DNA of 64,000 nucleotides from Ignavibacteriota bacterium (lineage in GTDB: Bacteria > Bacteroidota > Ignavibacteria > Ignavibacteriales > Melioribacteraceae). Of this stretch, positions 9,017 through 17,854 are shown in pieces. Every line of letters starts with the position of its first letter. Positions within the stretch are counted from its first letter, which is position 1. Under the pieces are notes generated by a model. That model had not been told where the DNA came from. It worked only from the letters and a program-made list of their open reading frames with translations, and did not search any database. Location: NCBI GenBank assembly GCA_016713565.1, contig JADJOX010000007.1:1044501-1108500 (forward strand). Reading direction: 5' to 3'. A program made the position numbers and the translations under genes.

Positions 9017-9997
9017 TTATTCAATAGGAATTTTAAATGCAAATGTAGAGCCAAATCCTTTCTTACTTTTTACCCAAACTTTACCGTTGTGTTCTTCAAC
9101 TATTTTTTTTACAATCCACAAACCCAAGCCTGAGCTTGTTTCATCGCCTGTAGGTTTATTGCCAAATTTTGTGCCTTTTTCAAATACATGTAATAATTCA
9201 TCTTCAGTTAAACCAAATCCGTTGTCCTTAACTTCAACGGTTACATAATTTTTTTCCAGATTCGTTACAACTTCTATTTTACAATTTTCAGGACAATATT
9301 TTATTGCGTTACCGACATAATTATCAACTACCTCTTTAATTTTACTTTCATCAACATTAATTAGCAATTCTTCTTTCGGCTGATATAGTCTAATTTCTAA
9401 ATTTTTCTTGTTTGCTTTTACTCTATTTATCTTTATTACGCTTTCTATTATTTGATAAAAATTTACGCTTGTTTTATTTATTTGCATTGTTGAATATTCT
9501 TCAGCAACGGTTTGAGAGAATTCGTCAGCCAGTTTAATAATTCTTGATGAAATTTCAACTAACCCGGATAAAATATCATTTTGCTCTTGAGCCGATAAAT
9601 CGTAAGATTCCAATAATTCAACAAAATTTTTAATTGCCGATGCGGGATTTTTAATATCATGAGCAACCATCGCTAAAGTCTCATCTTTTCTCTCTCTTAA
9701 AATTTTAAGATTTATTTCATTTTTTTCTAATTGATTTTTCTGTTCTTCAAGATGGGAGATAATTTTTTTCAGTTGTTCGATTTTATACTTGAGTTTTTTG
9801 TTCTTTTCTTCCAAAAAATTGATTTCTTTATTCAAACTTTCATTTTCTTTTTTCAGTTCGGATAATCTATTACTTTGTTTAGATAATAATTTCTCTTCTT
9901 CAATTATTTCTTTGGAATCTTGCGAAGGGAAAATATTTTTCTTAAAAATGAAGATCAGCAATCCGCAAAAAACTAAAAAAAGTGACACCCATTCCAA
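9017..9997 (-). CDS. Membrane-anchored sensor histidine kinase (frame break at 5' end)
   Basis: About 326 residues: an N-terminal hydrophobic segment (about residues 3-19), a long Glu/Lys-rich coiled coil (about 33-105), a HisKA-like helix with the phospho-acceptor at His113 (MVAHDIKNP), and a HATPase domain with N box (VDNYVGNAIKYCP), DNGFGL and GLGLWIVKKI. It autophosphorylates and signals to an unidentified response regulator; none is adjacent. The uninterrupted frame begins only at a TTG (9997) with no good ribosome site. A better start, ATG at 10019 with AAGGA upstream, is in another frame. Joining the two across the A7 run at 9975-9981 gives a longer, smoother membrane helix. Phase variation, programmed slippage or a sequence error are all possible. 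Confidence 0.85.
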   Translation of the reverse strand: MEWVSLFLVFCGLLIFIFKKNIFPSQDSKEIIEEEKLLSKQSNRLSELKKENESLNKEINFLEEKNKKLKYKIEQLKKIISHLEEQKNQLEKNEINLKILRERKDETLAMVAHDIKNPASAIKNFVELLESYDLSAQEQNDILSGLVEISSRIIKLADEFSQTVAEEYSTMQINKTSVNFYQIIESVIKINRVKANKKNLEIRLYQPKEELLINVDESKIKEVVDNYVGNAIKYCPENCKIEVVTNLEKNYVTVEVKDNGFGLTEDELLHVFEKGTKFGNKPTGDETSSGLGLWIVKKIVEEHNGKVWVKSKKGFGSTFAFKIPIE

Positions 9998-10233
9998 TAA
10001 TTCCGATTAAAGAATCCATATTTACTTTTCCTTAATGAAAATATTCAATAATCGACAAAAAAAAAGAAATGATTAACAATAATTTTTTATGTATATAATT
10101 TCAAAGAAATTGATGCAAACCACATTTTATACCTAATAAATTTAATTTGTCAAAAAATAATTTGCATTATTAAAATATTTCACTAAATTTCATAAAGTAA
10201 TTTTAATATTTACCTAATAAAATAAGAAAAATT

Positions 10234-10680
10234 ATGTTAGACGCAATAGACATTAAAATATTGGATATACTTCAAAAAGAGGGAAGAACAAAACGCAATG
10301 TTATTGCCGAGCAAGTAAATTTATCATTACCTTCATTAAGCGAAAGACTAAAAAAGTTGGAAGAAAAGGGAATTATTGAAGGTTACTATGCTAAATTAAA
10401 CAAAAAATTTTTTGGATTTGATCTGATGGCTTTTATTACGGTTTATATGAAGTCATCTAAAAAATTTCATGATTTAGAAGAGCATGTTTCTCAAACACCC
10501 GAAATTTTAGAGTGTCATGCAATTTTAGGAGAAGGTTCACACTTATTAAAAGTACTTATAAGAGGAACAGAAGACCTTGAGAAATTATTAGCTCAAATTC
10601 AATCGTGGCCCGGAGTAAGTAGAACAGTAACGAGTTTTGTATTATCAACAGTTAAAGAAACCACAACAATAAACATATAA
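10234..10680 (+). CDS. Lrp/AsnC family transcriptional regulator
   Basis: 148 residues, normal for the family. An N-terminal winged helix-turn-helix (MLDAIDIKILDILQKEGRTKR...LSLPSLSERLKKLEEKGII) is followed by a RAM/AsnC ligand domain (about residues 65-145, with ECHAILGEGSHLLKVLI). Lrp-type proteins sense amino acids or related effectors and bind DNA as dimers to octamers. It is 12 bases upstream of glutamine synthetase and almost certainly cotranscribed, so it probably controls nitrogen assimilation and its own operon; this is inference. The ribosome site is weak and AT-rich, and the start is set by the conserved MLDxxDxxIL beginning. Confidence 0.92.
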   Translation: MLDAIDIKILDILQKEGRTKRNVIAEQVNLSLPSLSERLKKLEEKGIIEGYYAKLNKKFFGFDLMAFITVYMKSSKKFHDLEEHVSQTPEILECHAILGEGSHLLKVLIRGTEDLEKLLAQIQSWPGVSRTVTSFVLSTVKETTTINI

Positions 10681-10692
10681 TTTGGAGTAAAA

Positions 10693-11712
10693 ATGGCTAA
10701 ATCGAGGTTAGAGTATATTTGGCTTGATGGATATCAACCAACTCAGAAAATGAGAAGTAAAACAAAAATTGTAGATAATTTTGATGGAACAGTTGAAAAC
10801 GCTCCAATGTGGGCATTCGACGGTTCATCAACAATGCAGGCTCCGGGCGGTTCATCAGATTTAATTTTACAACCGGTTCGTGTATTTGTTGATCCGGCAA
10901 GAGCAAATGCATATTTGGTTATTGCTGAAGTATTAAATCCAGATAAAACACCACATCCAACTAACGGTAGAGCAACAATCAATGATGATGATCATGATTT
11001 TTGGTTCGGTTTTGAACAAGAATATGTTCTTTGGGATTTAGATCATCATACACCGTATGGTTTTCCGGCTCCAGGATATTATCCTCCGCCTCAAGGACCT
11101 TTTTATTGTTCTGTTGGCGCTGAATATAATGTAGGTCGCGATATTGTTGAAGAACACGTTGATCTATGTATTGCGGCTGGACTTAATATCGAAGGTATAA
11201 ATGCTGAAGTTATGAAAGGTCAATGGGAATATCAAATATTTGCAAAAGGCGCAAAAGAAGCAGGCGATCAACTTTGGGCTGCAAGATATTTAATGGAAAG
11301 AATCGGAGAAGCACACAATATCAGAATTAATCTTGATCCTAAACCGGTTACCGGAGATTGGAATGGTTCCGGTATGCATACAAATTTTTCTAATTCTACT
11401 TTAAGAACTTGCGGTAATAAAGAAACTTATTCAAAAATTTGTCAAGCTTTCGGTACTCAAGATGCAATTGAAAGGCACATTGCTGTTTATGGTGCGGATA
11501 ATCATTTAAGATTAACCGGAAAACATGAAACACAATCTATTGATAAATTCAGCTTTGGTGTTTCAGATCGCGGCGCTTCCATTAGAATACCAATCGGAAC
11601 AGTCGAATCTGGATATAAAGGATGGTTAGAAGATAGAAGACCAGCATCTAACGCAGATCCGTATAAAGTAGCAGCAGAAATTATTAACACTGTTAAAGGT
11701 GTAAAATTATAA
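10693..11712 (+). CDS. glnII: Glutamine synthetase, type II (eukaryote-like GlnII)
   Basis: 339 residues, the short GSII length rather than the about 470 of GSI. Diagnostic segments are YIWLDG, WAFDGSST, the metal/glutamate-binding GFEQEYVLWD, YCSVGAEYNVGRDIVEEH, WEYQIFAKGA, DWNGSGMHTNFS and the C-terminal GYKGWLEDRRPASNADPY. It makes glutamine from glutamate, ammonia and ATP. GSII enzymes are not regulated by adenylylation, and the GSI adenylylation tyrosine region is absent. It follows an Lrp/AsnC regulator at 12 bases with a GGAG ribosome site and ends at a strong terminator. GSII in bacteria is scattered (rhizobia, actinomycetes, some Bacteroidota). Confidence 0.95.
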   Translation: MAKSRLEYIWLDGYQPTQKMRSKTKIVDNFDGTVENAPMWAFDGSSTMQAPGGSSDLILQPVRVFVDPARANAYLVIAEVLNPDKTPHPTNGRATINDDDHDFWFGFEQEYVLWDLDHHTPYGFPAPGYYPPPQGPFYCSVGAEYNVGRDIVEEHVDLCIAAGLNIEGINAEVMKGQWEYQIFAKGAKEAGDQLWAARYLMERIGEAHNIRINLDPKPVTGDWNGSGMHTNFSNSTLRTCGNKETYSKICQAFGTQDAIERHIAVYGADNHLRLTGKHETQSIDKFSFGVSDRGASIRIPIGTVESGYKGWLEDRRPASNADPYKVAAEIINTVKGVKL

Positions 11713-11732
11713 TCTATTTGTTTTTAGAAGAC

Positions 11733-11762
11733 AAAAAACCCTCATAATTTTGAGGGTTTTTT
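11733..11762. terminator. Bidirectional rho-independent terminator, glnII/terC
   Basis: The stem AAAAAACCCTCA pairs perfectly with TGAGGGTTTTTT around a six-base loop, flanked by A and T runs on both sides. It sits 21 bases after glnII and 7 bases from the stop of the convergent terC-like gene, so it serves both. Confidence 0.9.
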
Positions 11763-11768
11763 ATTTAA

Positions 11769-12512
11769 TTATATCTTAATGCTTTTCAGCAATTTAAGTT
11801 TTTTCTCGGAATTTTTCTTCATTTTCAAATTAAGCATTTCAACACCTACGCTAAATGCCATTGAAAAATAAATATATCCTTTGGGAATATGGAAATCTAA
11901 TCCTTCGCCAACTAGGGAAACACCGACAAGAATCAAAAAGCTTAATGCAAGCATTTTAATTGTTGGATGAGAATCGACAAAATCACCTAACGCTTTAGCG
12001 GAAACCATCATTATTATTACCGCAATGATTATTGCTAAAATCATGACTTCTACATCTTTTGCCAAACCAACAGCAGTTATTACGGAATCCAAAGAAAATA
12101 CTATGTCCAAAACGGCAATTTGTATTATTACACTTATAAAACTTGCAGCAGCTTTACTGCTTTTATGCTCTTCGGTTCCTTCCAAACTATTATGTATTTC
12201 GTGAGTGCTTTTGGCAAGTAAAAATAATCCGCCGATAATTAAAATTAAATCTCTTCCGGAAATATCATACTGTAAAATTGTAAACAAATTATTTGTCAAT
12301 CTCATTACCCACGTAATTGAAAGAAGCAGCAATATTCTTGTAACCATCGCCAAAGCCAATCCTATTGTTCTTGCTTTTCCTCTTTCTTTATCAGGTAATT
12401 TACCTACTAAAATAGAAATAAAGATAATATTATCTATACCTAAAACAATTTCTAAAGCGGTAAGTGTCAATAATGCAATCCATGCTTCGGGATTCATCAT
12501 CCATTCAAACAT
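11769..12512 (-). CDS. TerC family integral membrane protein
   Basis: 247 residues with about seven hydrophobic helices. It has the family-typical LEIVLGIDNIIFISILVGKLP near the N-terminus and the mirrored DIVFSLDSVITAVGLAKD in the middle, each with the conserved membrane-embedded Asp. TerC/Alx-type proteins act in manganese efflux, metal protection of exported proteins, or tellurite resistance. Here the gene is alone, without ter or metal-sensor genes, so a housekeeping metal-export role is the best guess. The start ATG is clear and is preceded by a 444-base AT-rich region that must hold its promoter. Confidence 0.9.
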   Translation of the reverse strand: MFEWMMNPEAWIALLTLTALEIVLGIDNIIFISILVGKLPDKERGKARTIGLALAMVTRILLLLSITWVMRLTNNLFTILQYDISGRDLILIIGGLFLLAKSTHEIHNSLEGTEEHKSSKAAASFISVIIQIAVLDIVFSLDSVITAVGLAKDVEVMILAIIIAVIIMMVSAKALGDFVDSHPTIKMLALSFLILVGVSLVGEGLDFHIPKGYIYFSMAFSVGVEMLNLKMKKNSEKKLKLLKSIKI

Positions 12513-12956
12513 TTTTTATTCCTTATAAAAATTTTGTAAAAGTGTTAGAAATATCATTATAAATTAAAAAAATTATATGATTAAAATATCGTATTCTTTT
12601 TATATTAAATATTATTCTGAATTCCATTTTGTATTTATTGAATATTTGAAATGATTTATATTGTTTTTACAAGGCCAATTAACATTTATATGATAACTTA
12701 TTGATAATACTTCTTTTCTTTTTTTCGTTTTTATTTTTATTTTGAGTTAACCAATAATGACGGTTTATGGATATTATTAAAAATTTTGATCTACATTTTT
12801 GATAAATTCGGTAAAAATGATTTCACAATATCTATTCAAATAAATTTAATTATTCATTCTGTAGAGAAAGTGTTTCATTATCTTATTTTTAAACAAATAT
12901 TTTTTACTAAAAATACATATTATTTTTCTTCATAATTTTTTGAATACCTTATCAAT
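12513..12956. other. 444-base AT-rich intergenic region between divergent genes
   Basis: No open reading frame, tRNA or clear hairpin is visible. It separates terC (leftward) from the secreted 251-residue protein (rightward), so it should contain two promoters, but no element stands out against the very high A+T content. Confidence 0.4.
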
Positions 12957-13712
12957 ATGAATTATAAAATAAGATTTATTTTTCTCATAATTCTTATGTC
13001 GGCAAACATAATAGTTTCACAAAATGTTTATGTTTGTGAAAAATATACGGAAAACGGAATTCCGATAAATCCTATAAACAAGTTGGAGGCAAAATCTTAT
13101 GGCAAATCCGCAAACATATTGATTGATAATAAGAAAAGTTTTGAATCTAATATTCTATATTTATTTATTGATAAATTGAACGACGGGAAATACATCCCAT
13201 TCGATAGTAAAATTTTGAAAATTGAAAAAAATCAAACATGGGCAGCCAGAGAATATGTATTTATTGAAGCCGGAACTTATGAAATCTATTTTTTAAACTC
13301 CAACGAAAAGAGAATAGCTTCCACAAAACTTGAAGTTATTAGTGAGATTGAAAGTATTATGTCAAAGGATTTAGGCAATTCCCAATTTGTATTTTGTGAT
13401 ATGATTGTTAACGATAGACCAATGAATCCTATTTCACAATTATCCTTGTCTGCTCAAGGTAATGATATTTATGCATTTATAAATAATTATTCGGCTTTTA
13501 ATTCCGATAGGATTACGGTAAAAACTTATAAAAGATCGGAAAATTCAGATGAATATAAAGAACTAATTTCCACAAAAAAATTCAAAGTTACTCCAAGATG
13601 GTCAATTACTTTTTTCAAACTTAGTTTTTCCGAACCTGGAGATTATAAAATTGATGTTAACGAAAAAAATAATAAATTAATAGTTTCAAAAATATTTACT
13701 GTAATAAATTAG
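12957..13712 (+). CDS. Secreted protein of unknown function with an internal duplication
   Basis: 251 residues with an N-terminal signal peptide (hydrophobic to about residue 22, ending IIVSQ). I do not recognise the family. The mature part is two copies of about 105 residues. Copy 1 (about 24-129) opens YVCEKYTENGIPINPINKLEA and copy 2 (about 140-250) opens FVFCDMIVNDRPMNPISQLSL. Both later have an aromatic-rich strand (NQTWAAREYVFIEAGTYEI; TPRWSITFFKLSFSEPGDYKI) that looks like an Ig/beta-sandwich edge. It is 7 bases upstream of rfbA and may be cotranscribed, which would hint at an envelope role. Function is unknown. Confidence 0.7.
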   Translation: MNYKIRFIFLIILMSANIIVSQNVYVCEKYTENGIPINPINKLEAKSYGKSANILIDNKKSFESNILYLFIDKLNDGKYIPFDSKILKIEKNQTWAAREYVFIEAGTYEIYFLNSNEKRIASTKLEVISEIESIMSKDLGNSQFVFCDMIVNDRPMNPISQLSLSAQGNDIYAFINNYSAFNSDRITVKTYKRSENSDEYKELISTKKFKVTPRWSITFFKLSFSEPGDYKIDVNEKNNKLIVSKIFTVIN

Positions 13713-13719
13713 GAAAAAA

Positions 13720-14592
13720 ATGAAAGGAATAATTCTTGCCGGAGGTGCCGGAACTCGTCTATTTCCAATAACAAAAGTCTATAGCAAACAGCTAGCGTTA
13801 TTGTATGATAAGCCGTTAATTTATTATCCGCTATCAATATTAATGTTGGGAGGAATAAAAGATATTTTAATTATTTCCGACGCAGTTACGATACCGCATT
13901 ATCAAAAGTTATTTGATAACGGAAATTTTATTGGAATGAATATCAGTTATGCAGTTCAAAATGCGCCAAATGGAATTGCAGAATCTTTTATTATTGGTGA
14001 TAATTTTATTGGTAATGATAGTGTAACATTAATTTTAGGCGATAATATTTTTTATGGAAAATTGGATTTTTTCTATAAAGCAATTGAAAGTCACAATTCC
14101 GGAAGTACGATTTTTGCTTATCAAGTAAACGATCCTCAAAGATATGGTATAATTGAATTTGATAAAAACGGCAAAGCCATTTCAATTGAAGAAAAGCCGA
14201 AAATACCTAAATCTGATTTTGCAATTCCAGGTTTATATGTTTACGATAATAAAGTGATCAGCATTTCAAAAAATTTGAAACCCTCCAATAGAGGTGAGTT
14301 GGAAATAACGGATGTAAATAAAGTTTATTTGGAAAACTCTGAATTGGATGTTGTTAAAATTGGTCGTGGAGTTGCTTGGCTTGATACCGGAACACCCGAA
14401 GCACTTTTGCAAGCGTCTAATTTTTTTGGAGTAATTGAAGATAGGCAGGGTTTAAAGGTAGCTTGTATTGAAGAAATTGCATTTAAGAAAAATTTTATTT
14501 CAAAAAATGAATTAACAGATTTAGTTAATTCATATCCTAATTCCAGCTATAAAGATTATCTTGTAAAATTCATATCCTCAATTGATAATTAA
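13720..14592 (+). CDS. rfbA: Glucose-1-phosphate thymidylyltransferase
   Basis: 290 residues, the normal RmlA/RfbA length. The N-terminal pyrophosphorylase signature GGAGTRLFPITK is present, followed by SKQLALLYDKPLIYYPLS, ILGDNIFYG and GRGVAWLDTGTPEALLQAS. It makes dTDP-glucose from dTTP and glucose-1-phosphate, the first step of dTDP-L-rhamnose and related deoxysugars for LPS, S-layer or exopolysaccharide. The rest of the rml pathway (rmlB, C, D) is not adjacent. The usual KQLLPIYDKP reads KQLALLYDKP, a small deviation next to the active-site loop. A GC-rich terminator follows. Confidence 0.94.
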   Translation: MKGIILAGGAGTRLFPITKVYSKQLALLYDKPLIYYPLSILMLGGIKDILIISDAVTIPHYQKLFDNGNFIGMNISYAVQNAPNGIAESFIIGDNFIGNDSVTLILGDNIFYGKLDFFYKAIESHNSGSTIFAYQVNDPQRYGIIEFDKNGKAISIEEKPKIPKSDFAIPGLYVYDNKVISISKNLKPSNRGELEITDVNKVYLENSELDVVKIGRGVAWLDTGTPEALLQASNFFGVIEDRQGLKVACIEEIAFKKNFISKNELTDLVNSYPNSSYKDYLVKFISSIDN

Positions 14593-14598
14593 AATTTA

Positions 14599-14640
14599 GG
14601 CAGTCGGAAAATTTTCTGGGTCACCGGCTGCCATTTTTTT
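14599..14640 (+). terminator. Rho-independent terminator after rfbA
   Basis: GGCAGTCGG pairs with CCGGCTGCC (one T:G pair) around a 16-base loop and is followed by ATTTTTTT. It directly follows the rfbA stop and precedes the convergent T9SS gene. Confidence 0.85.
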
Positions 14641-14649
14641 CACAGTTAT

Positions 14650-15916
14650 TTATTTAATCAGATTCATTTTTTTAACTTGAGAGAATTTGCCGTCAATGTT
14701 CAATTGGTAAATATATGTACCGCTGGCAAGTCTGGAGCCATCTATATCTATTTCATGTATTCCGCCGCTTAATTCTTCATCCAATACAGCCAATACTTTC
14801 TCTCCCAATATATTATATACATCCAACTTTACCACTCCGGTTTCCTTCATCTTCACTTGTACCTTGGTACTCGGGTTAAACGGATTTGGATAATTCTGAC
14901 TTATTCCATATTCTGCCGGTATTACTTCTTCTTCTCCCTCGTCTACTGCCGATGAACTGTTTGCTCCGTATATCTCCGCTTCCCATACATTGGACCATTG
15001 TCCCGGATTATTTTTGTCCCTATTATTTCCAACTCTACATATCTTCCCAATACTTCCTCTCCTATTATTGTCTCACTCCATTCCGTACTATCCGATTCCT
15101 TTGAACTTACTATTTCTTCCCAATTCTTCTTATCCTTGGATACCTTTACATTATATGTATATGTTCTACCTTTATCATAGTAAAAAATGAAAATCTTGTC
15201 CTTTTTATCTTTTTCTCTTCCCCTAAATCTAATATCAATGTTGAAGGTATTGTCTGTGTTGCCCATCTTCCATTTCCTTCTCCATCATTTTTTCCTTTTC
15301 CATCTATTACTCCTCTAGGTGTTGTATTGGTATCTGTTGTTGAACTTGCCTCTACTCCAATTATTGTCAATTTCTCTTCTTTCGTTTCTGTACTTTCAAA
15401 TTGTACGCTTGTGTGGCTTTCCGGATTGGTGATATTCTCAAAGTTTTTCCCCGTTATTATTGTACTTACTGTGCCTTCAAAATCCCACTTTATTCCCAGC
15501 AAACTAACTTTGCTTATGTCTATTTTTCCCTCTAATACAAATCTTCCTACTAATGTCTTTTTAGATATTACATCGTTGCCGATAAACGATACGAATGTCA
15601 ATTCCGCTGTTCCGTCTATGTTCTCTATGCCTACGTATAGATCCGGTGTGTTCAATAGTTCTGAGCTTCCTTCAACATAACTCAGTTTTAAGCTTGATAA
15701 TTCTAATTCTTGGTTTATGCTTAACGCGCACTGATAGCTTGTAAGTTCAAATGATTCTCCTACATTCTCTATATATACTTCCGCACTTACTTTGTCTATC
15801 CCTTCTATTTTTATATCTTCTATACTCATCTTATATCTTACTTGGCCTATAAGAATTGTTGATAATAATGATAAACTTAAAATTACTTTACAAATATTTT
15901 TTATTATGGCTGACAT
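14650..15916 (-). pseudogene. T9SS-secreted F5/8 type C (discoidin) protein broken by two frameshifts
   Basis: Three frames together encode one protein. First: signal peptide (MSAIIKN... to about residue 25), a cohesin-like beta domain (about 30-160) and the start of a discoidin/F5-8C domain (from GVEASSTT through LILDLGEEKKIKRTRFSFF). Second: the rest of that domain (YYDKGRTYTYNVKVSKDKKNW...GRYVELEIIGT). Third: a linker plus a T9SS type A sorting domain (NYPNPFNPSTK...VYNILGEKV...ASGTYIYQL). One missing base in the A6 run at 15182-15187 and one in the T5 run at 15011-15015 (plus-strand positions) restore a single frame of about 420 residues. The intact protein would be a surface-anchored binding protein. 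It could be a recent pseudogene or carry two sequencing errors. Confidence 0.75.
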
Positions 15917-16190
15917 TTTTAAACCCAAGTAAAATTGTTCGGGTTTAATTCACCAATAATGCCAGTTAATACATAATTGTCCTAAATCACATTAATGTTA
16001 CGAATTTGAAATAATTTCTGAATATTATAAATATTGAGGAAATTTGAAGGAAAATTGAATAGATGAAAAAAATATTGACACCGGAAATTGGATGTTGAAA
16101 ATAATGGAAATTTCAACGGTTAATATAGGTGCAAAATTATTTTACAACGCAAAAAAAATGGCTATGGTTAATTACTATTGCAAGTAGAAT

Positions 16191-16271
16191 TTATGGGGTA
16201 ATTTTAGAAATGAACAATAAAATCACAAATAAAATTAAGAAAATTAAAACCCATTTTTGAGCGTTAGTCAT
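16191..16271 (-). CDS. 26-residue single-span membrane microprotein
   Basis: The ATG at 16271-16269 directly abuts the stop codon of the amidase gene (TAA then ATG). The frame encodes MTNAQKWVLIFLILFVILL followed by FISKITP and a stop. This is a polar N-terminus, about 16 hydrophobic residues and a short basic tail: the build of a small inner-membrane protein. Translation could be coupled to the amidase by termination-reinitiation. No homologue can be checked here, and in AT-rich DNA a hydrophobic short frame can arise by chance. The sharp junction with the upstream stop argues for a real gene. Confidence 0.45.
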   Translation of the reverse strand: MTNAQKWVLIFLILFVILLFISKITP

Positions 16272-17852
16272 TTATTTACCTATTTCATTAATTAGCGAAT
16301 TTTCATAATATTTTTTATACTTTAACACTGCGTCAAAAATAGAAGCAGCTATATCTTTTTGCCCGGTTTTACTACTCAATATTTTTGCATCATGTTTATT
16401 CGAAATAAATCCGGTTTCAATTAAAACGCTTGGCATTGAAGCTCCAACCAAAACCAAAAATCCTGCCTGTTTAATTCCCCTTGAAGTTAGGCTTAGTTGT
16501 TTTTTCCATTCGGTATTTAACAAATCAGCAAAAGTTTCAGAATAACGCATGTTTGAAGATTGCGCCATACTTACCAAAATAAAATTTTCATCAGTAAGTT
16601 TTTGATATCTTGACGGATCATCTTCCAAACTTATTACGCTGTTTTCAAATGCGGCAATATCAATGGCTTCTTTTGTTCTTCCGGGTCTAAGTAAATATAC
16701 TTCAATTCCATTTGCATTAGTCGGCTTTTTTGGCGTTGAATTACAATGAATGGAAATAAATAAATTTCCTTTATTTTCATTAGCTATTTTACCTCGCCTA
16801 TATAACTCAATAAATTGGTCGCTGCTTCTTGTATAAACGACTTTAACTTCTTTTAGATTTCTGTTTATCAATTCACCAAGTTCTTTGGCTATTGCTAAGT
16901 TTACGTCTTTTTCTTTTAAACCATTAATACCGATCGCGCCTGGATCTTTGCCACCATGTCCCGCATCAATTACAACCACGTCAAACTGCCATTTTTTTAT
17001 TTCCTCTGAATCTAAATTTAAATTTTCCTGTTTAAGATATTTATTATGAATAGAAACTAATATTTCGTTAATATCTTCATCGTAAAATACTTCATAATTA
17101 TCATATCCGTTTTTAAGTTCAATTTCAAATTGCGGATTTCCATTTACATATTTTATTTCTAAATTTTTAACTAATCCGGATTCTTTAAAATGATTTATTA
17201 AACTATTATCAACCGTAACATTATTGAAAAACAAATATAATTTATTGTCCTTTATTGAACTGGCAGGTTCTCTGATTGGCCTTTTTGTTCCTAATCTTAA
17301 TAAAGTTCCGTTTGCTTTGTTTTCTATCTTAATTGAAAAAATATCGTATTTAACATTGCTTGCGTCTAGAAGATTTTCATTCCAATTAACCAAATTTTTT
17401 GTGTCCAGGTTTTCATTTTTAACCGATAAAGTATTATCAGATTCGTTGTAAAATAAATCCATTCCGGAAGCATAGCTCAAGTATTTTACAGCATATTTGA
17501 TTGGTATAACAATTTCGGAGTTTTCAGATTTGACCGATACAGGCATTTGAAATATTTGATGTTGATTACCTTTTTTTGAAGTAAGAATAACAAATTGATT
17601 ATTAATTGTAAACTTCAACTTGTATTCGGAAAATTTTATTTCAAATTTTTGATGAGATTCGTTTAAGAAAAAATTAGCGGAAAATGCTTCGGCTAATAGT
17701 TTTGAAGAAACGTATTCTATCCCTTTTATTTGTATTGAAGGAATTTTGTTTTCATATTTTCCAATTTTTAATGTTAAATCGCTCCCAAATGAAAAACCGG
17801 AGAATTCAAAAATTAAAATTATCAGAAAAAAAATGAATCTTTTATTGTTCAA
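16272..17852 (-). CDS. N-acetylmuramoyl-L-alanine amidase with N-terminal AMIN-like domains
   Basis: 526 residues. A signal peptide (to about residue 23) is followed by a copper-amine-oxidase-N-like/AMIN region (about 25-280) and a C-terminal Amidase_3 domain (about 295-510). Zinc and catalytic motifs are intact: DAGHGGKDPGA, the Glu in GLKEKDVNLA, SIHCNS, and VLIETGFISN. It cleaves the bond between MurNAc and L-alanine in periplasmic peptidoglycan, usually at division. It starts at a TTG two bases after the stop of the methyltransferase gene, with AGGTT as ribosome site, so the two form an operon with the small ORF downstream. Confidence 0.92.
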   Translation of the reverse strand: MNNKRFIFFLIILIFEFSGFSFGSDLTLKIGKYENKIPSIQIKGIEYVSSKLLAEAFSANFFLNESHQKFEIKFSEYKLKFTINNQFVILTSKKGNQHQIFQMPVSVKSENSEIVIPIKYAVKYLSYASGMDLFYNESDNTLSVKNENLDTKNLVNWNENLLDASNVKYDIFSIKIENKANGTLLRLGTKRPIREPASSIKDNKLYLFFNNVTVDNSLINHFKESGLVKNLEIKYVNGNPQFEIELKNGYDNYEVFYDEDINEILVSIHNKYLKQENLNLDSEEIKKWQFDVVVIDAGHGGKDPGAIGINGLKEKDVNLAIAKELGELINRNLKEVKVVYTRSSDQFIELYRRGKIANENKGNLFISIHCNSTPKKPTNANGIEVYLLRPGRTKEAIDIAAFENSVISLEDDPSRYQKLTDENFILVSMAQSSNMRYSETFADLLNTEWKKQLSLTSRGIKQAGFLVLVGASMPSVLIETGFISNKHDAKILSSKTGQKDIAASIFDAVLKYKKYYENSLINEIGK

Positions 17853-17854
17853 TT

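Noticed and set aside
12205..12528. 107-codon plus-strand ORF
   Set aside because: Antisense to terC, which has clear motifs and a proper start.
15327..15680. 117-codon plus-strand ORF
   Set aside because: It is antisense to the T9SS/discoidin gene, whose domains are recognisable; no ribosome site or family features.
16210..16260. 16-codon plus-strand ORF (MNNKITNK...)
   Set aside because: Too short, Lys/Asn-rich, no ribosome site, and antisense to the better-supported small membrane ORF.
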